A DNA stretch of 64,000 bases from Candidatus Stoquefichus sp. SB1 (GCF_001244545.1 NZ_LN852696.1:496001-560000); one strand, 5' to 3'. Shown: positions 18,200 through 26,676, numbered from the stretch's first letter. The notes: generated from the sequence alone by a model not told the origin. Numbers and translations are program-made.

Positions 18200-18820
18200 A
18201 TGAAAAAATATAATGTATTTAGTAAGTTCTGCTCTGTGTTTTTATCATTAGCATTTGTTTTAGCAATGATGTTGAATGTTGTTGAAGCAAAAGATTCTAT
18301 ACAGTATGATAATCATACTGCAGGAACTGAGGAATTCAGTATTTTAGATGGTGAGGTTAAACAAACTGTTAAAACAGATGATGGCACTTGGACTTTTACA
18401 ATTGAGGATGTTGAACCTAAAAATCCAACAATCACTCCTTATTACGAACAGAATTGGGTAATAGGAAGCTTTAATAAAAAAGTATCTGCGATTTTAGAAG
18501 ATATAGAAGGTATTGAAACGAGTCTTCTAGCAAAAATGAGTGCTAGATTTGCTGGGTCAATCAATCCTTCTGTCGCTAGAATAACTAAAGTTTCAGATGG
18601 AGATTTTAATGCTACAATTATTAATCCAATTCCTAATACAGAAAAATATGAAATATTACAATCTAGTGCAACTCCTAATGATTATCCAGCTCAGGCAAGA
18701 TTTCGTCAGAAATATTCAATTAGTACACCTTTTGGAGTGTATGGACAGCATGATATGTGTCTATATCTTTGTGTAACAACTACTGGATACGCTAGAATTT
18801 ATATGGAAGGAATATGGTAG
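18200..18820 (+). CDS. Secreted protein of unknown function, 206 residues
   Basis: A signal peptide is clear: basic start MKKYNVFSKF, hydrophobic stretch VFLSLAFVLAMMLNVV, cleavage probably after VEA near residue 30. The mature part is about 175 residues, beta-rich in appearance, with two Cys near the C-terminus (MCLYLCVTTTG). I do not recognise the family. No strong ribosome site precedes the ATG (AAAAAGAATG). It is followed by a 48-residue membrane protein on the same strand, then a terminator, so the two make a small operon inside the repeat-bounded accessory segment. Confidence 0.7.
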   Translation: MKKYNVFSKFCSVFLSLAFVLAMMLNVVEAKDSIQYDNHTAGTEEFSILDGEVKQTVKTDDGTWTFTIEDVEPKNPTITPYYEQNWVIGSFNKKVSAILEDIEGIETSLLAKMSARFAGSINPSVARITKVSDGDFNATIINPIPNTEKYEILQSSATPNDYPAQARFRQKYSISTPFGVYGQHDMCLYLCVTTTGYARIYMEGIW

Positions 18821-18853
18821 TTAATAAGTTTTTGAAAAGAGGGTGATTAAATT

Positions 18854-19000
18854 ATGTTAATACCAATTATGAGTTATGTTGTTCTTTTCATGTTACCATT
18901 TTTCATGTATTCTACAGGAAAAAAACTTACAGAAATTAGAGATATTTTAAAAGAATTAAACGAAAGACAAAAGAGTACAACAGAAAAGGATTCAGAGTAA
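18854..19000 (+). CDS. Small membrane protein, 48 residues
   Basis: ATG at 18854 follows GAGGGTGATT at good spacing; the frame runs to TAA at 19000. One hydrophobic segment (PIMSYVVLFMLPFFMYS) is followed by a charged, probably helical tail (KKLTEIRDILKELNERQKS). This one-span-plus-coil plan is common in small accessory or immunity-type proteins, but no family is recognised. It lies 33 bases after the secreted-protein gene and before a terminator, so it is probably co-transcribed with it. Confidence 0.6.
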   Translation: MLIPIMSYVVLFMLPFFMYSTGKKLTEIRDILKELNERQKSTTEKDSE

Positions 19001-19008
19001 TTTTTATG

Positions 19009-19048
19009 AAAGGGAATCTATGAATCTATTTCAAGATTCCCTTTTCTC
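19009..19048 (+). terminator. Terminator after the two-gene secreted-protein operon
   Basis: AAAGGGAATCT pairs with AGATTCCCTTT (19009-19044), then TTCTCC. Confidence 0.75.
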
Positions 19049-19261
19049 CTAATTGGATTTTAACTCATAATTATACATATTTACATTAAACTTATGGAAT
19101 TTGCCTGGGACTTGACGGAACTATATTACCCATTCTGGATATTATCAAACATGCAGAACAGATATAATATTATTAATACATCTATAAGAAAAGAAATTAT
19201 TGAACAAAACTCTAATCTTATAATTATTTATTGAAATAAGCATGAATACCACATCTTTGAG

Positions 19262-20027
19262 GTGAGTGTGTTGTCTGTAAACTATGTCACAAGAGGATAT
19301 CAGGTTCCTCTTTATCCTAATGCAATGCAAAAGGTTCTTCTGAAAAAGACTTTTGGCTGTACTCGCCTTGTCATTAATCACTTTCTTGCGATTCAAAAAG
19401 AAAGCCTAATGAATCAGGGACATATCTATACAAAAATTCAGATATCCCATATGCTGACGCTTATGAAAAAGGATGAACAGTTTTCATTCCTTGGAGAAGT
19501 GGATTCTGTTGCTCTGCAGTCATCATGTGAAAATCTTGACTTGGCTTTCACTAAGTTCTTTAAGGAGCATAAGGGATTTCCGCATTTCAAGAAGAAGGGA
19601 TACTACAGCAGCTATACAGCCAAGAACAATAACGAATGCATACGTACTGGTCATAACTGCATAAGACTTCCTAAGATTGGCTGGGTGAAAACCAAGCTCC
19701 ACCAGTCCATAGAAGGTCATATTCAGAGAGTCAGTGTTATTGATCATGGAGATGGAAGCTATTCCCTTTCCATATGTGCCTCATGTGTTCTAGTAGAGAC
19801 ACTGGATATCCAATCAATGATGAATGGAATGGTATGGAAAGAAGTTCATCAGGATCGATCAGTATGAACCCAGCTCACAGAGATGTCATGTCTGTGGATA
19901 CATCAATAAGAAAGTCAGGGACTTAGGCATAAGGGAATGGGAATGTCCAGAATGTCAAACAAAGCATAATCGGGACATCAATGCAGCAATCAACATCAAA
20001 AAAGCTGCCAATAGAATAGCAGCATAA
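19262..20027 (+). pseudogene. tnpB: tnpB (IS605 OrfB) with internal deletion and frameshift
   Basis: The N-terminal part (NYVTRGYQVPLYPNAMQKVL, then FGCTRLVINHFLA) runs to a stop at 19867. The C-terminal part continues in another frame from about 19824: YGKKFIRIDQYEPSSQRCHV, a CxxC...CPEC zinc finger and NRDINAAINI with the last RuvC Asp. Together they make about 255 residues against the usual 370 or so. The stretch that should carry the first two RuvC acidic residues is absent, lost between the VETLDIQ and EWYGKKF regions. The nuclease must be inactive. Confidence 0.88.
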
Positions 20028-20111
20028 AATAACAATAGGCTAGGTACAGTCTAGGAAACAAAGTGCGAGTAATACTTGGCACCGAAACGAGACCACATGT
20101 TTTACATGTGG
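20028..20111 (+). ncRNA. Possible omega-RNA region at the tnpB right end
   Basis: In active IS200/IS605 elements the tnpB guide RNA scaffold covers the 3' end of tnpB and the right-end hairpin. Here this part is intact (GGCTAGGTACAGTCTAGG, then the hairpin ending at 20111), although the protein is broken. The assignment rests on position and the hairpin only. Confidence 0.3.
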
Positions 20112-20134
20112 AGTGTCATATTCTGGAGGTTATT

Positions 20135-20533
20135 ATGAAAAATAAAAAAATAAGAAAACTCCTCATTGGAATTCTAGTCAGTATTGTATTCATTATTGGT
20201 ATTAGCGTATTTGATAATATTATAAATCATGCTAGCTATGCATATATCAAAGATGTTTATACTAAAAACGATAATATTATTATTTCTGTAGATGGAGGAA
20301 ACGGTGATTCTAAGTATCATCATTATGAATTTAATGAGATTGGTAATGGTATTTATGAATTTCAGCTGTATGTTTCAGCTGTAAGTGGAAAAGTTTTTCC
20401 AGTTGAAATTGAACTAAATAACAAATCTGATAAGATTAAAGAGATTAGACAAAAACCAAATAATGGGGATGAATCAGGTAAGGAATATGAGATTATATAT
20501 CCTATTAAAAATACTATCTTAATCAAAAGATAG
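20135..20533 (+). CDS. Membrane-anchored protein of unknown function, C-terminus fused into a repeat
   Basis: 132 residues from ATG 20135, with GGAGG at 20126-20130; the frame upstream lies inside the IS right end and is not credible. Residues 8-25 (LLIGILVSIVFIIGISVF) are a signal anchor; the rest is probably outside the cell and beta-rich (IIISVDGGNGDSKYHHYEFN). I do not recognise it. The last codons (KNTILIKR, stop) lie within the 43-bp terminator repeat, so the original C-terminus may have been replaced when this segment joined the chromosome. Confidence 0.65.
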   Translation: MKNKKIRKLLIGILVSIVFIIGISVFDNIINHASYAYIKDVYTKNDNIIISVDGGNGDSKYHHYEFNEIGNGIYEFQLYVSAVSGKVFPVEIELNNKSDKIKEIRQKPNNGDESGKEYEIIYPIKNTILIKR

Positions 20534-20549
20534 TATTTTTTAGTGCTTA
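20507..20549. repeat. 43-bp direct repeat, copy 2, convergent terminator
   Basis: Exact copy of 17966-18008. Here it serves both the 132-residue protein gene (plus) and the TetR gene (minus), and supplies the last codons of both. The two copies bracket about 2.5 kb of accessory DNA. Confidence 0.9.
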
Positions 20550-21124
20550 TCAGTGATAAATCCTTTAATCCCTAGAAGAACCAAAACACTGGTTTGTTTT
20601 GATATATCTTCTAAAGATTCTTTTTGATGATTTTGAAACCATTCCTGATATATACCAATCATTCCTGATACAGCATAATTAATCATGATATTTAATTGCT
20701 GTTCATTCATATCAGTTTTATCTTTTAAGGCTTCTTTAAGTTTAGCTTTAATGCTATTACTCATTTTTGTCATTAGATTAGAATTGTGTTCCATTGTTAA
20801 AAAATGACTATAAAAGTTAATATCATTATTAATAATCAAAGTTAATTTTTCTAAAAATAAAGAAGGAGAATCCATAAAGTTATCAAAATCAAACTCTTCA
20901 ATCGCCTGTTCAAAATTATGAATTGTGTCATTTTCTATTTCATTTAATAATTCATATATATTATTGTAATAGTTATAGAATGTTTTTCTATTAATATCTG
21001 CTTTTTGGGCTATTTCTTTAATTGTAATATCATTCATATCTTTTTGTGAAAGAAGTTCTGTAAAAGCATTATGAATTGCTTTTTTTGTTTTGATAATTCT
21101 TCTATCTATTTTTTGATTAGTCAT
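20540..21124 (-). CDS. TetR/AcrR-family regulator
   Basis: 194 residues from ATG 21124, preceded by GAGGT; the longer frame upstream lacks a ribosome site. The N-terminal DNA-binding domain is clear: TKKAIHNAFTELLSQKDMND, then ITIKEIAQKADINRKTFYNY. The C-terminal domain is helical and typical of short TetR proteins. It is divergent from the radical SAM gene. Two copies of TGTGGTATATTTC lie in the shared upstream region, so it probably represses itself and the radical SAM gene. The ligand is unknown. Confidence 0.88.
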   Translation of the reverse strand: MTNQKIDRRIIKTKKAIHNAFTELLSQKDMNDITIKEIAQKADINRKTFYNYYNNIYELLNEIENDTIHNFEQAIEEFDFDNFMDSPSLFLEKLTLIINNDINFYSHFLTMEHNSNLMTKMSNSIKAKLKEALKDKTDMNEQQLNIMINYAVSGMIGIYQEWFQNHQKESLEDISKQTSVLVLLGIKGFITDKH

Positions 21125-21150
21125 ATTTATACCTCGATTTCTTTTAATAA

Positions 21151-21263
21151 TGTGGTATATTTCCGTATTGAATAAGAAATGTAGATTATGCATCAGATAT
21201 CAAAAAGGATGTCCATTGTAAAATGCCACATATGTATTATAATACACATATGTGGTATATTTC
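21151..21263. promoter_or_regulatory. TetR/radical SAM divergent control region
   Basis: TTGTAA (21216-21221), 16 bases and TATAAT (21238-21243) form the plus-strand promoter. An inverted repeat, CCACATATGT (21226-21235) and ACATATGTGG (21246-21255), straddles its -10 box. The 13-mer TGTGGTATATTTC occurs at 21251-21263 and again at 21151-21163 near the TetR gene start. These are likely TetR operators. Confidence 0.65.
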
Positions 21264-21300
21264 AACAAAGATGAAAATATTTCACTAAGGAGGTTACATA

Positions 21301-22650
21301 ATGAACTTATCACAACATTTAAAAGAAAATATAATTAATAAATTATATGATTATCTTGAACATAATCCTGAAAAGCATATGCCGCAAATTATGGAACTGG
21401 TTGATAGACTTGATATTCATCAAACCCTTCAGATTCAAAGAGATTTTGTTAGAGAAATTATTCAAGATCCTCAAAATATCTGGTATCAGTATATCTGTGA
21501 TATCTTAAAAAGTATTGATCGAGAAGTTGGGAAAACGATATTTAGAAATTTTATTATTAATGCTGGTGTAGAAGGATATGCTAAACAGATTCAACTCAAA
21601 AATCAATATGGATGTAATATTCCATGGACGATTTTATTAGATCCAACATCTTCATGTAATTTAAAATGTACGGGCTGCTGGGCAGCGGAATATGGTCATC
21701 AATTAAATTTATCATATGAAACAATAGATAATATTATTTGTCAAGGGAAAGAATTAGGTGTGTATTTTTATATTTATACTGGTGGGGAACCTTTGGTAAG
21801 AAAAAAAGACTTAATACGTATATGTGAAAAACATAATGATTGTATCTTTTTATCATTTACCAATGCAACATTGATTGATGAAGCTTTTGCTGAGGAAATG
21901 TTAAGAGTGAAAAACTTTATTCCTGCTATAAGTGTAGAAGGTTTTCAAAAAGCAACGGATTCAAGAAGAGGTCAAGGAACATATCAGAGTGTTATCAAAG
22001 CAATGAGTTTATTAAAAGAGAAGAAATTGCCTTTTGGTATTTCATGTTGTTATACGAGTCAAAATGTTGATGAAATTGGCAGTGCTGCTTATTTTGATCA
22101 AATGATAGAATGGGGAGCAAAATTCTGTTGGTTTTTCCACTATATGCCAGTTGGTATGGCAGCTGTAAAAGAACTGATGACAACCCCACTTCAAAGAGAA
22201 TTTATGTATCATCAGATTCGTCATTTTAGATCTACAAAACCAATATTTACAATTGATTTTCAAAATGATGGAGAATATGTTGGAGGATGTGTTGCGGGTG
22301 GACGACGTTATTTACATATTAATGCTAAAGGTGATGTTGAACCATGTGTTTTCATTCATTATTCAAATGTGAATATCCATGATTGTAATTTATTAGAAGC
22401 TTTGCAGAGTCCACTATTTATTGCTTACCATGATAACCAACCATTTAATGAGAATCATTTAAGACCATGTCCAATGTTAGAAAATCCTCAACGTTTAAGA
22501 GAACTGATTAAACAAAGCAAGGCTGTAAGTACTGATTATGAAAGTTTTGAAACAGTTGATCATTTATGCGAAAAATGTGATGAATATGCTAAGGCATGGG
22601 CACCAGTTGCTGAATATCTATGGCAAAAAGAAGATTATGAAAATGAATAA
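21301..22650 (+). CDS. Radical SAM protein with C-terminal cysteine-rich (SPASM-like) region
   Basis: 449 residues; AAGGAGG precedes the ATG. The radical SAM cluster motif is CNLKCTGC (C119, C123, C126), followed by a glycine-rich YIYTGGEPLVR strand. C-terminal cysteines in GGCVAGG, VEPCVFIHYS, RPCPML and HLCEKCDEY suggest one or two auxiliary iron-sulfur clusters. Residues 1-100 are a helical extension. Such enzymes modify peptides, proteins or small molecules, but no peptide substrate gene is seen nearby. The divergent TetR gene and its operators suggest induction by a small molecule. Function is unknown beyond the class. Confidence 0.85.
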   Translation: MNLSQHLKENIINKLYDYLEHNPEKHMPQIMELVDRLDIHQTLQIQRDFVREIIQDPQNIWYQYICDILKSIDREVGKTIFRNFIINAGVEGYAKQIQLKNQYGCNIPWTILLDPTSSCNLKCTGCWAAEYGHQLNLSYETIDNIICQGKELGVYFYIYTGGEPLVRKKDLIRICEKHNDCIFLSFTNATLIDEAFAEEMLRVKNFIPAISVEGFQKATDSRRGQGTYQSVIKAMSLLKEKKLPFGISCCYTSQNVDEIGSAAYFDQMIEWGAKFCWFFHYMPVGMAAVKELMTTPLQREFMYHQIRHFRSTKPIFTIDFQNDGEYVGGCVAGGRRYLHINAKGDVEPCVFIHYSNVNIHDCNLLEALQSPLFIAYHDNQPFNENHLRPCPMLENPQRLRELIKQSKAVSTDYESFETVDHLCEKCDEYAKAWAPVAEYLWQKEDYENE

Positions 22651-22663
22651 TCTTCTTTTTTTT
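22626..22663 (+). terminator. Terminator overlapping the end of the radical SAM gene
   Basis: AAAAGAAGATTA (coding) pairs with TAATCTTCTTTT after an 10-base loop, followed by more T. The stop codon lies in the hairpin. Confidence 0.85.
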
Positions 22664-22712
22664 ACAAAATAAAGAATAATCGTGTATACTATGAATAAAG
22701 GGAAGTGATGTC

Positions 22713-23819
22713 ATGATAACACCAAAACATTTAAAGAAAACAATTAAAGGAAATTATCGTCTCATTGCGATTAGTGATATTCATGGTCATCTTGATCGAT
22801 TCATTGCATTATTGCAAAAGGTTCATTATACACCAGAAGATTATTTGGTGATTATTGGTGATTTTGTTGAAAAAGGTGATCAAGTGATTGAAACAATTCA
22901 TTATATAAAAAAATTAAGTCAAAATAAACGCGTTTTTGTTTTAGCAGGAAATTGTGAATGGGCATTGGATGCATTATTGACAGTACCTGAATTAGCCCCA
23001 CAAATCCCTCAATATCTCAAGCGAGTATCGACTAATGGATGTATTAGAGAGGTTTATCATCTTTTACATTTGGATGATGGACATGAAACCACATTAGGTG
23101 TTCAAAAGAAAATTTTGGAATATCTTAAAGAGGAAATTGATTTTATTTCTCATTTACCAGTGACTTTAAAAATAAACCAATTTCTTTTTGTTCATGCAGG
23201 AGTAGAGAAAAGAAAAGATTATCAAAATTCTTCCTTATCATCATTACTTGAAATGCAGCATTTCTATGATCAAGGACATATTTTAAAAGAAATGGTGGTT
23301 GTTGGGCATTTGCCTACTTCTAATTATTATTTAGACCATATATGTAATGATGTTATTATTAATGAAAAGAAAAAAATAATCAGTATTGATGGAGGAACAG
23401 GTGTTAAAGCAGTTTCACAATTAAATGCATTGATTATTGAATGTTGTGATGACAAAGTGCAATTTCATCAAGAGGCTGTTCAACCATTGCCAATCTATTG
23501 GATTATTGAGGATGTTTATGAAAAATCTCAGTTAGCGCACAAAATAGGTTATCCCTATTTTGAAGTGAAAGTTCTTCAGACAGGAGAACAATTCACAGAA
23601 TGTATTCAAGAAGAAACACATCAAAGACTGATGATAAAAAATGAATTTTTGTATCAAAAAAATGGTAAAACATTTTGCTTAGATGATTATACAGATTATA
23701 TGATTTCTGCTAAAGCAGGTGAATATGTGAAGCTTTTAGGAATTTATGGTGAATATGCATATGTGATTTATCAAAATCAAGTTGGTTGGATAAAATATGA
23801 ATATTTAAAAGCATTATAG
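22713..23819 (+). CDS. Calcineurin-type metallophosphoesterase with C-terminal SH3-like domain
   Basis: 368 residues. The metallophosphatase motifs are present in order: ISDIHGHLDRF (DxH), IIGDFVEKGDQV (GD), LAGNCEWALD (GN, with Cys where His is usual), FVHAG and VVGHLPTS (GHxP). This is the serine/threonine phosphatase or Ap4A-hydrolase-like group. Residues from about 300 (AKAGEYVKLLGIYGEYAYVI) resemble a bacterial SH3 domain, an unusual addition for an apparently cytoplasmic protein without a signal peptide. GGGAAGTG precedes the ATG. The natural substrate is not evident. Confidence 0.82.
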   Translation: MITPKHLKKTIKGNYRLIAISDIHGHLDRFIALLQKVHYTPEDYLVIIGDFVEKGDQVIETIHYIKKLSQNKRVFVLAGNCEWALDALLTVPELAPQIPQYLKRVSTNGCIREVYHLLHLDDGHETTLGVQKKILEYLKEEIDFISHLPVTLKINQFLFVHAGVEKRKDYQNSSLSSLLEMQHFYDQGHILKEMVVVGHLPTSNYYLDHICNDVIINEKKKIISIDGGTGVKAVSQLNALIIECCDDKVQFHQEAVQPLPIYWIIEDVYEKSQLAHKIGYPYFEVKVLQTGEQFTECIQEETHQRLMIKNEFLYQKNGKTFCLDDYTDYMISAKAGEYVKLLGIYGEYAYVIYQNQVGWIKYEYLKAL

Positions 23820-23842
23820 CCATACTATAAATGGTGATGAAA

Positions 23843-24250
23843 ATGAATGAAGAGACATGTATAGAAGAATTATTAAATGGATTAAATATGGGTATGATTG
23901 CGATTGATCATCTTATGGATAAGATAGAAGATGTAAAATTAAGAGATATCGTTATCCATCAGAGAAAACATTATGGCGATTTAAAAGAAAAGGTTGTTGA
24001 TACTTATCCCCATGCTGAAGATGAAGTTAAAAATAAATTTATGCTAGAATCAATGATTGAAATGAAAACTTTACTGACTGATGATGCAAAAATTGCCAAA
24101 ATGTTAACAGAAGGAAGCAATCAAGCAATTATGACCATGACACATCTTTTAAATAAAGAAATACAAATTGATCAGACATTGAAAAGCTATTGTGATGATT
24201 TTGAAGATATTTCAAAAAAATATATTGAAGAATTGAAAGAGTTTTTATAA
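23843..24250 (+). CDS. Helical protein of unknown function, ferritin/DUF2383-like appearance
   Basis: 135 residues from ATG 23843 (GGTGATG upstream); ATG 23831 is a possible alternative. The whole protein is amphipathic helix with regularly placed acidic and His residues (MGMIAIDHLMDKIEDVKLRD, IVIHQRKHYGDLKEKV), like a four-helix bundle of the DUF2383/ferritin-like type. The family call is tentative. It follows the metallophosphatase after 23 bases and precedes a terminator, so the two are probably co-transcribed. Confidence 0.7.
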   Translation: MNEETCIEELLNGLNMGMIAIDHLMDKIEDVKLRDIVIHQRKHYGDLKEKVVDTYPHAEDEVKNKFMLESMIEMKTLLTDDAKIAKMLTEGSNQAIMTMTHLLNKEIQIDQTLKSYCDDFEDISKKYIEELKEFL

Positions 24251-24252
24251 TC

Positions 24253-24279
24253 AAAAAACGAGTGTCAACTCGTTTTTTT
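24253..24279 (+). terminator. Terminator after the helical-protein gene
   Basis: ACGAGT/ACTCGT stem with a GTCA loop, flanked by A- and T-runs. Confidence 0.9.
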
Positions 24280-24380
24280 GCATTCATTAATAATATATTG
24301 TTATCGGGGGTTGTAAAAAATAGTCAATGAAGTACAATGATAATATGAATATTGACTGAGTGGGTCAGATGGGGTGGATT

Positions 24381-25001
24381 ATGAATGAGAAATTCTTAGA
24401 ATTACCTAAAGAAAAGCAATTAAAGATTATTAATGCTGGGATGGAATATTTTGGCAAGTATGGTTATAAGAATGCAAAAACTGATGATATTGCCACAAAA
24501 GCAGGAATTTCTAAAGGTTTATTGTTTTATTATTTTAAAAATAAAAAAAGTTTTTTCTTATATTTGTATCATTTTTGTGAAGATGTTTTGGTTGATTATA
24601 TCAATAATCAGAAGTTACAGGAAATGACTGATTTTTTTGATATTATTGATTATGGAGCAATTCAAAAAATAGAAATGATAACAAAGTATCCTTATATGTT
24701 AAGTTATATTATGAAAGCTTTTTATTCTCAAAAAGAAGATGTCAGTGGTGATTTAAATGATTTAATACAACAAACAATGACTCAATCTTATGATCAATAT
24801 TTTCAGAATATTGATATGAGTAAGTTCAAGGAAGATATTGATTTAAAAGAAATCTATCAAATGCTTGTTTGGATGATGGAAGGTTATCTTTTAGAAAAAC
24901 AGCGTTATGGTGCTGAATTAGATATAGATGAAATGATGAAAGAATTTGAAAGATGGAAAATGATATTTAAGAAACTGTGTTATAGGGAGGAATATTTATG
25001 A
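24381..25001 (+). CDS. TetR-family regulator of the adjacent ABC exporter
   Basis: About 206 residues; ATG 24381 is the likely start (GGGGTGG upstream), with GTG 24360 possible. The N-terminal helix-turn-helix (GYKNAKTDDIATKAGISKGL, then LFYYFKNKKSFFLYLY) is typical of TetR. It ends four bases inside the ABC ATPase gene, so regulator and exporter form one operon and the regulator probably controls it. The C-terminal domain (EMITKYPYMLSYIMKAFYSQ and following) is the form often found with ABC-2 exporters in Firmicutes. Confidence 0.87.
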   Translation: MNEKFLELPKEKQLKIINAGMEYFGKYGYKNAKTDDIATKAGISKGLLFYYFKNKKSFFLYLYHFCEDVLVDYINNQKLQEMTDFFDIIDYGAIQKIEMITKYPYMLSYIMKAFYSQKEDVSGDLNDLIQQTMTQSYDQYFQNIDMSKFKEDIDLKEIYQMLVWMMEGYLLEKQRYGAELDIDEMMKEFERWKMIFKKLCYREEYL

Positions 25002-25879
25002 GTGTTATAGAAATTAATCATATCACAAAAGATTATGGGAATCATAAAGGGGTTTTTGATGTTTCTTTTGAGGTGGAAAAAGGGGAAGTTCTGGGATTCT
25101 TAGGACCAAATGGAAGTGGTAAGACAACAACAATTCGACAACTTATGGGTTTTATGAAACCCGATCAAGGTGAAGTGAATATTTTAGGCATGAATTGTTT
25201 TGAAGATGCTAAGCAAGTTCAGTCTCAATTAGGATATCTTCCTGGAGAAATTGCTTTTATGGAGGATATGACAGGTCTAGAGTTTATTCGTTTTATGGGT
25301 CAAATGAAAAATATGAAGAATATGGATAAGGCAGATGAACTGATTCGTTTTTTAGAATTAGATGCACGTGGAAAAATGAAACGTATGTCTAAAGGAATGA
25401 AACAAAAAATAGGAATTGTGATTGCTTTTATGCAGGATACTCCAATTCTAATACTAGATGAACCCACTAGTGGACTAGATCCTTTGATGCAAAATAAATT
25501 CATTGATTTAATCCGAAAAGCAAAACAAGAAGGAAAAACGATTTTAATGTCTTCGCATATTTTTGAGGAAGTTGAAAACACATGTGATCGTGTTGTAATG
25601 ATAAAAGAGGGACAGATTGTTGCGACTGAGACGATGGAAAACTTAAGGAAAAATCGTATGAAACATTATGAAATTCATTTTTATGATGAAATGGAAGCCC
25701 AAGATTTTATAACAAGATATCCACAAGCTCATAAAAATATGAAGGTTGTGAGTTTAATGCTGAAAGGACATACAAATCAGTTATTACAGGATTTAAGTCA
25801 ATATGATATTGATGATTTTAATGCAAGACCTCAATCATTAGAAGAATTGTTTTTACATTATTATGGAGGTGCAAAATAA
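24998..25879 (+). CDS. ABC transporter ATP-binding protein
   Basis: 293 residues. Walker A GFLGPNGSGKTTTIRQLMGF, signature MSKGMKQKIGIVIAFMQ and Walker B ILILDEPTSGLDP are intact, with the switch His in SSHIFEEVE. It has the C-terminal extension common in drug or bacteriocin exporters of the DrrA/BcrA group. It overlaps the TetR gene by four bases and the permease gene by one, so the three are co-translated. Cargo cannot be read from sequence. Confidence 0.92.
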   Translation: MSVIEINHITKDYGNHKGVFDVSFEVEKGEVLGFLGPNGSGKTTTIRQLMGFMKPDQGEVNILGMNCFEDAKQVQSQLGYLPGEIAFMEDMTGLEFIRFMGQMKNMKNMDKADELIRFLELDARGKMKRMSKGMKQKIGIVIAFMQDTPILILDEPTSGLDPLMQNKFIDLIRKAKQEGKTILMSSHIFEEVENTCDRVVMIKEGQIVATETMENLRKNRMKHYEIHFYDEMEAQDFITRYPQAHKNMKVVSLMLKGHTNQLLQDLSQYDIDDFNARPQSLEELFLHYYGGAK

Positions 25880-26676
25880 TGTCTATTGTTTTATTTAAAA
25901 GAGAGTGGAAATCAAATTATAAAATTATTTTCATATTTATTGCTATTTTAACACTTTATGAATCATTAATAGTTGCTATGTATGATCCAAAATTAGGAGA
26001 AAGTCTTAATATGATGGCTGAAACAATGCCACAGTTATTTGCTGCATTTGGTATGACTGATCCAGGCTTAACATTATTAGATTTTATTACAAATTATCTG
26101 TATGGATTTATTTTAACAATAATTCCTTTGATTTATACAATGATTATGTGTCATCGTTTAATGGCGAGATATATTGATAAAGGGTCAATGGCATATCTTT
26201 TAGCAACGCCTCATACGCGTACACAAATTATGTTTACACAATTGTTCGTTTTACTAAGTGGAGTGTTCTTATTGCTTATTTATTCAATCATTTTAATTCT
26301 CGGTTGTAGTATGATGATGTTCACTGATTCAATTGAGATGAATAAATTTCTGATCATGAATGTTGGTTTAGTAGGTATTCATACATTATTTGCATGTATC
26401 TGCTATTTAACAGCATGTACATTTAATGAAACAAAATTATCAATTGGGATTGGTGCTGGAATAGGCATTGCTTCTATTTTGATTCAAATGTTATCACAAG
26501 TCAGTGATAAAATAGATTTTTTGAAATATATAACACCATTAACTTTATTTGATCCTAAAGGATTACAGGCTTATGACCAACAAGCTCTAATCAATACAGG
26601 AATATTATTTGTACTAGCAATACTTTGTATCTTGGCTACACAAATCATATTTAAAAAGCGCGATTTACCATTATAA
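25879..26676 (+). CDS. ABC-2 type transporter permease
   Basis: 265 residues with six hydrophobic segments, the first at about 15-35 (KIIFIFIAILTLYESLIVAM) and the last at about 240-258. The layout matches ABC-2 permeases that pair with DrrA/BcrA-type ATPases. Its ATG uses the last base of the ATPase stop codon. A bidirectional terminator follows. Confidence 0.88.
   Translation: MSIVLFKREWKSNYKIIFIFIAILTLYESLIVAMYDPKLGESLNMMAETMPQLFAAFGMTDPGLTLLDFITNYLYGFILTIIPLIYTMIMCHRLMARYIDKGSMAYLLATPHTRTQIMFTQLFVLLSGVFLLLIYSIILILGCSMMMFTDSIEMNKFLIMNVGLVGIHTLFACICYLTACTFNETKLSIGIGAGIGIASILIQMLSQVSDKIDFLKYITPLTLFDPKGLQAYDQQALINTGILFVLAILCILATQIIFKKRDLPL

Larger units (their letters stand above)
19248..20111 (+). 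mobile_element. IS200/IS605-type element carrying only a degenerate tnpB
   Basis: The segment holds a tnpB relic and no tnpA. Base composition is visibly richer in G+C than its neighbours, a sign of transfer. The right end has an 8-bp hairpin (CCACATGT/ACATGTGG, 20093-20111), and the left end has a similar start (ACCACAT at 19248), each followed within a few bases by AGTGT. Ends are approximate. The insertion lies directly before the GGAGG site of the next gene. Confidence 0.65.

Noticed and set aside
19094-19234. 46-residue frame MEFAWDLTELYYPF and onward before the tnpB relic
   Set aside because: No ribosome site and no recognisable family; probably remains of older DNA at the element edge.
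19132-20127. ATTCTGGA on both sides of the tnpB element as a target duplication
   Set aside because: IS200/IS605 elements do not make target duplications, and eight bases can match by chance.
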